A DNA stretch of 8,596 bases from Acidobacteriota bacterium (lineage in GTDB: Bacteria > Acidobacteriota > Terriglobia > Terriglobales > Acidobacteriaceae). Where the stretch lies: the NCBI GenBank assembly GCA_021841795.1, contig JAKCDN010000120.1, forward strand, positions 1-8,596, read 5' to 3'. Shown here one piece after another: positions 5,680-8,596 of this stretch (the first letter of the stretch is position 1; each line of letters opens with the position of its first letter). Under the pieces are notes generated by a model. It was not told the DNA's origin and searched no databases. It saw only the letters and a list, made by a program, of their open reading frames with translations. A program made the translations under genes and the position numbers.

Positions 5680-7611
5680 TTATGTTAGACCAGCCAGGCT
5701 GACTCTTCGTTCGACTCGCCACAGCCCCACGAGTAAAAGCAGGCTCAGTCCGCAGATCCAGCGTCCGGCGACCACATCGGCGCTCGTGGTCCAGTCCACG
5801 GTCACGTCCACGGCCCCTTGAGGGACCGGCACAACCAGCAATCCGTCATCGCGTCGGGGAAGCGCCGATTGCGCGTGGCCGTTGACATGAATGCGCCACG
5901 CGGGAAAGCTCACCAGGCGCAGCACCAGAAAGCCGGCGCGGGAGGTGGAAGCACGCAGCTCGCGGTGCTCCGGATTGGCATGGAGACCATCTAGAAAATC
6001 AAATGTGCGCTCGCAACTCCCCTGATTCCCGCTCCACGCCGGATTGCTATCCGGATCGTCGGGATCGGTCTGTCCCAAACGCGCAAAGGGATCGCTGACA
6101 AAGCATGCTCCGGGCAGGCCGGTGGCAATGCCCGCGTCGTCGCCGCCGGGCGGTTCGTACTCGTACATCCCCTCGAAGCCGGCGCCTGCGCTGTGCGCCG
6201 CCACCACGGCAGCGACTGCGTCCTCGGGATAACAGACCTGGAAGTACGCCCTGCCCGCATAAACCGTTGACGCAAGAAACGCCAGGGAGCAGAGCGCAAG
6301 CGCAACCTTGCGGCCGCGCCGGCCTGTGGGCCAGACCGCGGCAACAAACAGGATCGCCATCGGCGCCTCCACCGCCTCAAGCCAACGCCAGGGATACTGC
6401 AGAAACTTCATCTCCGGCAGCAGATACCACAACGGCCGCGAAATGGGAAAGAGAAAGAAAAAGATCACTGCCGGAATCGCGACCAGCGGAATCCACCAGT
6501 GCCGCAGCGCCTCGACGCCCGCGCCGGGTAGTGTGCCACGTCGCCGGCAGATCACGGTGCCCACCACGGCAAGCGCGATCATCGTCAACGCAATCCACGA
6601 CACCTGTTGCAATATCTGGTCATGCAGCGCCAGGGCCGGATTCGCGTTGTGTGCAAATAACCAGTTACTCTCGAAGTTGTAGCCCGGGTCCTGCGTAGCT
6701 TGTCGAATATCGACCCAATTGCGCTCGAAGGCGGCCGGAAACCAGTAGATCGCGGCCAGCCCGAGGCCGAGGATTCCCGCGACCGCGGCGCGTACGAGCG
6801 GCGCCGTGGATCTCCTCACCATTGCCGAGAGAATCGCCACGCCGGCCATCAGATATCCAGCCATCACGCCGAGCGGCAGATTCGACAGCCAGGCGCCCGC
6901 AAGCGCAATGGCCAGCGGCGCCGTGGAGCCATCAAATGCACGTCCGTGAATGCCCAGGGCAAAATGACCGGAACGCAACTCTTCGCCCCATCGTTTCGCG
7001 CCCGTTGCGGAACGGTGGAAAGCGGGAACCTGCGCCCGGTCGCGCATCACAAACAGCACGATGAGTGGAAGCCAGAATCCGCCGGCAAACTCCGGAAAGG
7101 CAGAGCGCTCATAGGCCGTGAAGAGCGTGAACAGAGAAAACAGCGAGACACAACCCGCCAGCGTGGCCGGCAGATCGTCAAATACTTCAAGGGCGAGCGC
7201 TCGCGTCGCGAGGCCTGTACCGGCAAGGGTGAGGAACGTCAGCGCGATGGGCGCCAGATGCCACGGCAGAATCAGACCGAGCGCAGCGCCAAGCATCCAG
7301 GTCAGCGGCGGGTAGTAGACAAACCTCGGCTCACCCGCGCCGTAGTTGGGGCTTGGCGCCCAGTGCGGATAGAGGATGCCGTGCCGCCACGCGTTCATGC
7401 AGTCGAGCCACGAAACCAGGTGCACGTCGAAGTCGTGCCCGCAGGAGTTGCCGCGAATCAGTTGCGGAACGACCGCAACCAGGGCCGCAAGAAAAATCAT
7501 GCATGGACCGACAAGGCAACGCAGGCGAAGCGGCCCCGCGGCTTTTGCTTCCTCGTCTCGTCGGCCCACTGCGCCCTCCGCCGCATGGTCCCCTGGCGCT
7601 CTCAACTTCAT
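5680..7611 (-). CDS. Polytopic membrane protein, PTPS-related / YfhO-like (GT-C-type glycosyltransferase candidate)
   Basis: This is a 643-residue integral membrane protein. A first helix (about 33-53) is followed by a loop with GHDFDVHLVSW (DxD at D60 and D62), YPHWAPSPNYGAGEPRFVYYPP (residues 81-102) and then many hydrophobic segments (about 103-137, 151-165, 176-189, 230-265, 273-295, 336-355, 371-391, 415-428, 435-452). A soluble part (about 455-615) precedes a final helix (618-632). The GHD...YP.W...NYG.GEP...YPP signature is that of the membrane '6-pyruvoyl-tetrahydropterin synthase-related' family. The end, FPAWRIHVNGHAQ with VPVPQGAVDVTV, resembles the C-terminal domain of YfhO-like proteins. 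Both families have a GT-C-like build, in which an acidic first loop forms the active site and a polyprenyl-phosphate sugar is the donor; no substrate can be read here. The start at 7611 forms an ATGA overlap with the acylase stop. A longer frame from 7704 would overlap acylase coding by 97 bases and is not favoured. Confidence 0.8.
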   Translation of the reverse strand: MKLRAPGDHAAEGAVGRRDEEAKAAGPLRLRCLVGPCMIFLAALVAVVPQLIRGNSCGHDFDVHLVSWLDCMNAWRHGILYPHWAPSPNYGAGEPRFVYYPPLTWMLGAALGLILPWHLAPIALTFLTLAGTGLATRALALEVFDDLPATLAGCVSLFSLFTLFTAYERSAFPEFAGGFWLPLIVLFVMRDRAQVPAFHRSATGAKRWGEELRSGHFALGIHGRAFDGSTAPLAIALAGAWLSNLPLGVMAGYLMAGVAILSAMVRRSTAPLVRAAVAGILGLGLAAIYWFPAAFERNWVDIRQATQDPGYNFESNWLFAHNANPALALHDQILQQVSWIALTMIALAVVGTVICRRRGTLPGAGVEALRHWWIPLVAIPAVIFFFLFPISRPLWYLLPEMKFLQYPWRWLEAVEAPMAILFVAAVWPTGRRGRKVALALCSLAFLASTVYAGRAYFQVCYPEDAVAAVVAAHSAGAGFEGMYEYEPPGGDDAGIATGLPGACFVSDPFARLGQTDPDDPDSNPAWSGNQGSCERTFDFLDGLHANPEHRELRASTSRAGFLVLRLVSFPAWRIHVNGHAQSALPRRDDGLLVVPVPQGAVDVTVDWTTSADVVAGRWICGLSLLLLVGLWRVERRVSLAGLT

Positions 7612-8596
7612 GGCAGCAACCGCAGCGTGTGACGGGTTTGCGCGGCCACCGCGCCGGCAGTGAACGGCAGCGCAAATGTCGTGCCTCCGTACCAGTCCTT
7701 CCATTGATCGCGAAAGTAAGGACTGTAAGGATTGCCGCTCTCGCCGAGAACGATATTCTCAGTGGACTGGTCGATATTGCCCCAGTTCATCGTAAAACGC
7801 TGCGACGGGCCCAGCGTGCGGCCTACCTGCTTCACCGTGGTGCCATCGCCGCTCTGTGGCTGCGGCCCCGTGCCGACCACGCGAGACAGAAAGGGGAGAT
7901 ACGCCGCCAGCGGGTGCTCGATATCGACTACGTGCCAGCTCCCATAATTCCAATGCTCCACCTCGGCGGGCGCGTTGCCGTTTTCCATACCTTTGCGCAC
8001 GGCCGCGGCCAGCAGGGCATCCCAATTCTTGTACGGCTTCGGCAGCCACGCGGACTTGGCCCGCATCACCATCTCTTCCTCGGCAAACGCCGCCTCGCCC
8101 CAGTGGTAATCGGCAGCGAGTTTGCCGAGTTTTGGTTCGAGAATCATCCGCCATAAAGCCGCGCGCGTCTGCGTTACAAGAGAGGCCGCCGCAGAGTCGG
8201 TCGTAAGCCTGCCATTCCAGTTGCGCATCAATTCGGCGGCCTTCCGCAGCTCCGGATCGCCGTTGCCGTTTGAGCCCGCCGTGTGCTCGATGGCATACGC
8301 AAAGCGATGGCCCATCTCCTGGTCGACTTCGCTGTAGATATCGGTCTGCACGGCAAGCATGTCCTGCGGAGTGAGCCGGTCGCGGTCCCCCATCAAATCG
8401 TAAATGCGCTCGATACGATACGGATCGGCCCAGTCGTCCGTGAGCGGATACGGCGACTCTTTGCTAGTCACACGCGAGTTCGCAGTTGCCAGAAATCCTG
8501 CCGGCGGATCAACGCTGTTCGGCATCTGGTCATAAGGAATATAGAGACTGCAAATCCCGGCACACGCTCCGCCTCCCCACTCCGTACGCGCATCGT
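7608..8596 (-). CDS. Penicillin acylase family (peptidase S45) protein, C-terminal part (5' end off window)
   Basis: The frame is open to the right edge and gives the last 328 residues. It matches the C-terminal half of the Ntn-hydrolase beta chain of the S45 family. Residues 18-42 hold YIPYDQMPNSVDPPAGFLATA followed by NSRV, like the family's conserved IPYDxMPxxxNPxxGFIATANNR. Later come ADPYRIERI, the DMLAVQTDIYSEV helix, a central helical region, and C-terminal FTMNWGNIDQS and GESGNPYSPYFRDQWKDWYGG. These enzymes are exported precursors that cut themselves into alpha and beta chains and hydrolyse amides (beta-lactams, acyl-homoserine lactones, acyl-peptides). The signal peptide, alpha chain and nucleophilic Ser are outside the window, so activity and substrate cannot be judged. 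The conserved Asn is present (N39 of the visible part), but the second residue of the usual NN pair is Ser. Its stop overlaps the next gene's start. Confidence 0.88.
   Translation of the reverse strand, partial: DARTEWGGGACAGICSLYIPYDQMPNSVDPPAGFLATANSRVTSKESPYPLTDDWADPYRIERIYDLMGDRDRLTPQDMLAVQTDIYSEVDQEMGHRFAYAIEHTAGSNGNGDPELRKAAELMRNWNGRLTTDSAAASLVTQTRAALWRMILEPKLGKLAADYHWGEAAFAEEEMVMRAKSAWLPKPYKNWDALLAAAVRKGMENGNAPAEVEHWNYGSWHVVDIEHPLAAYLPFLSRVVGTGPQPQSGDGTTVKQVGRTLGPSQRFTMNWGNIDQSTENIVLGESGNPYSPYFRDQWKDWYGGTTFALPFTAGAVAAQTRHTLRLLP

Noticed and set aside
6700..7632. Rightward open frame of 310 codons
   Set aside because: It is antisense to the polytopic membrane protein and is dominated by Arg, Gln and Gly without domains.
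7612..7704. N-terminal extension of the membrane protein from an ATG at 7704
   Set aside because: The 31 extra residues lie inside the acylase coding region. ATG 7611 gives the common ATGA stop-start overlap and places the first helix at a normal distance from the N-terminus.

Overview
This 8.6 kb window is GC-rich, densely coded bacterial chromosome with no phage, insertion sequence, CRISPR or RNA gene that I can see. The gene types suggest a soil-type Acidobacteriota (Terriglobia-like) genome. These are a Tat-leader mannonate dehydratase-like enzyme, a PTPS-related/YfhO-like polytopic membrane protein beginning its first loop with GHDFDVH, and two small hypothetical proteins. That placement is inference from family resemblance, not from a marker gene.

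Left part (1-3703): a sugar-acid catabolism locus. A mannonate dehydratase-like TIM-barrel protein, cut by the left edge and carrying a twin-arginine leader, is transcribed leftward. From the same 135-bp intergenic region, D-glucarate dehydratase (gudD) and then galactarate dehydratase (garD) run rightward. The two aldarate dehydratases converge on 5-keto-4-deoxyglucarate. With the mannonate dehydratase-like gene, the locus looks aimed at uronic and aldaric acids from plant or microbial polysaccharides. No transporter, regulator or downstream aldolase lies inside the window.

Middle part (3704-4781): a hairpin after garD and a sigma70-like promoter (TTGGCG-17-TAGAAT) mark a new transcription unit. 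It holds two small hypothetical genes: a CxxC/helical protein and a small membrane protein with two hydrophobic segments. They end in a 212-bp convergent intergenic region that contains one imperfect hairpin and no recognisable gene.

Right part (4782-8596): a compact leftward operon. It comprises the C-terminal part of an S45 penicillin-acylase-family Ntn hydrolase (cut by the right edge), a 643-residue GT-C-like membrane protein whose start overlaps the acylase stop as ATGA, and a short-chain (farnesyl-type) polyprenyl diphosphate synthase 7 bp further on. The tight spacing suggests co-expression. A link between isoprenoid carrier supply and envelope glycan modification is plausible but unproven.

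I found no clearly novel defence or mobile system. The points most worth a second look are the acylase/membrane protein/prenyl synthase operon, the two small hypothetical proteins, the Tat leader on a normally cytosolic enzyme type, and possible leaderless starts.
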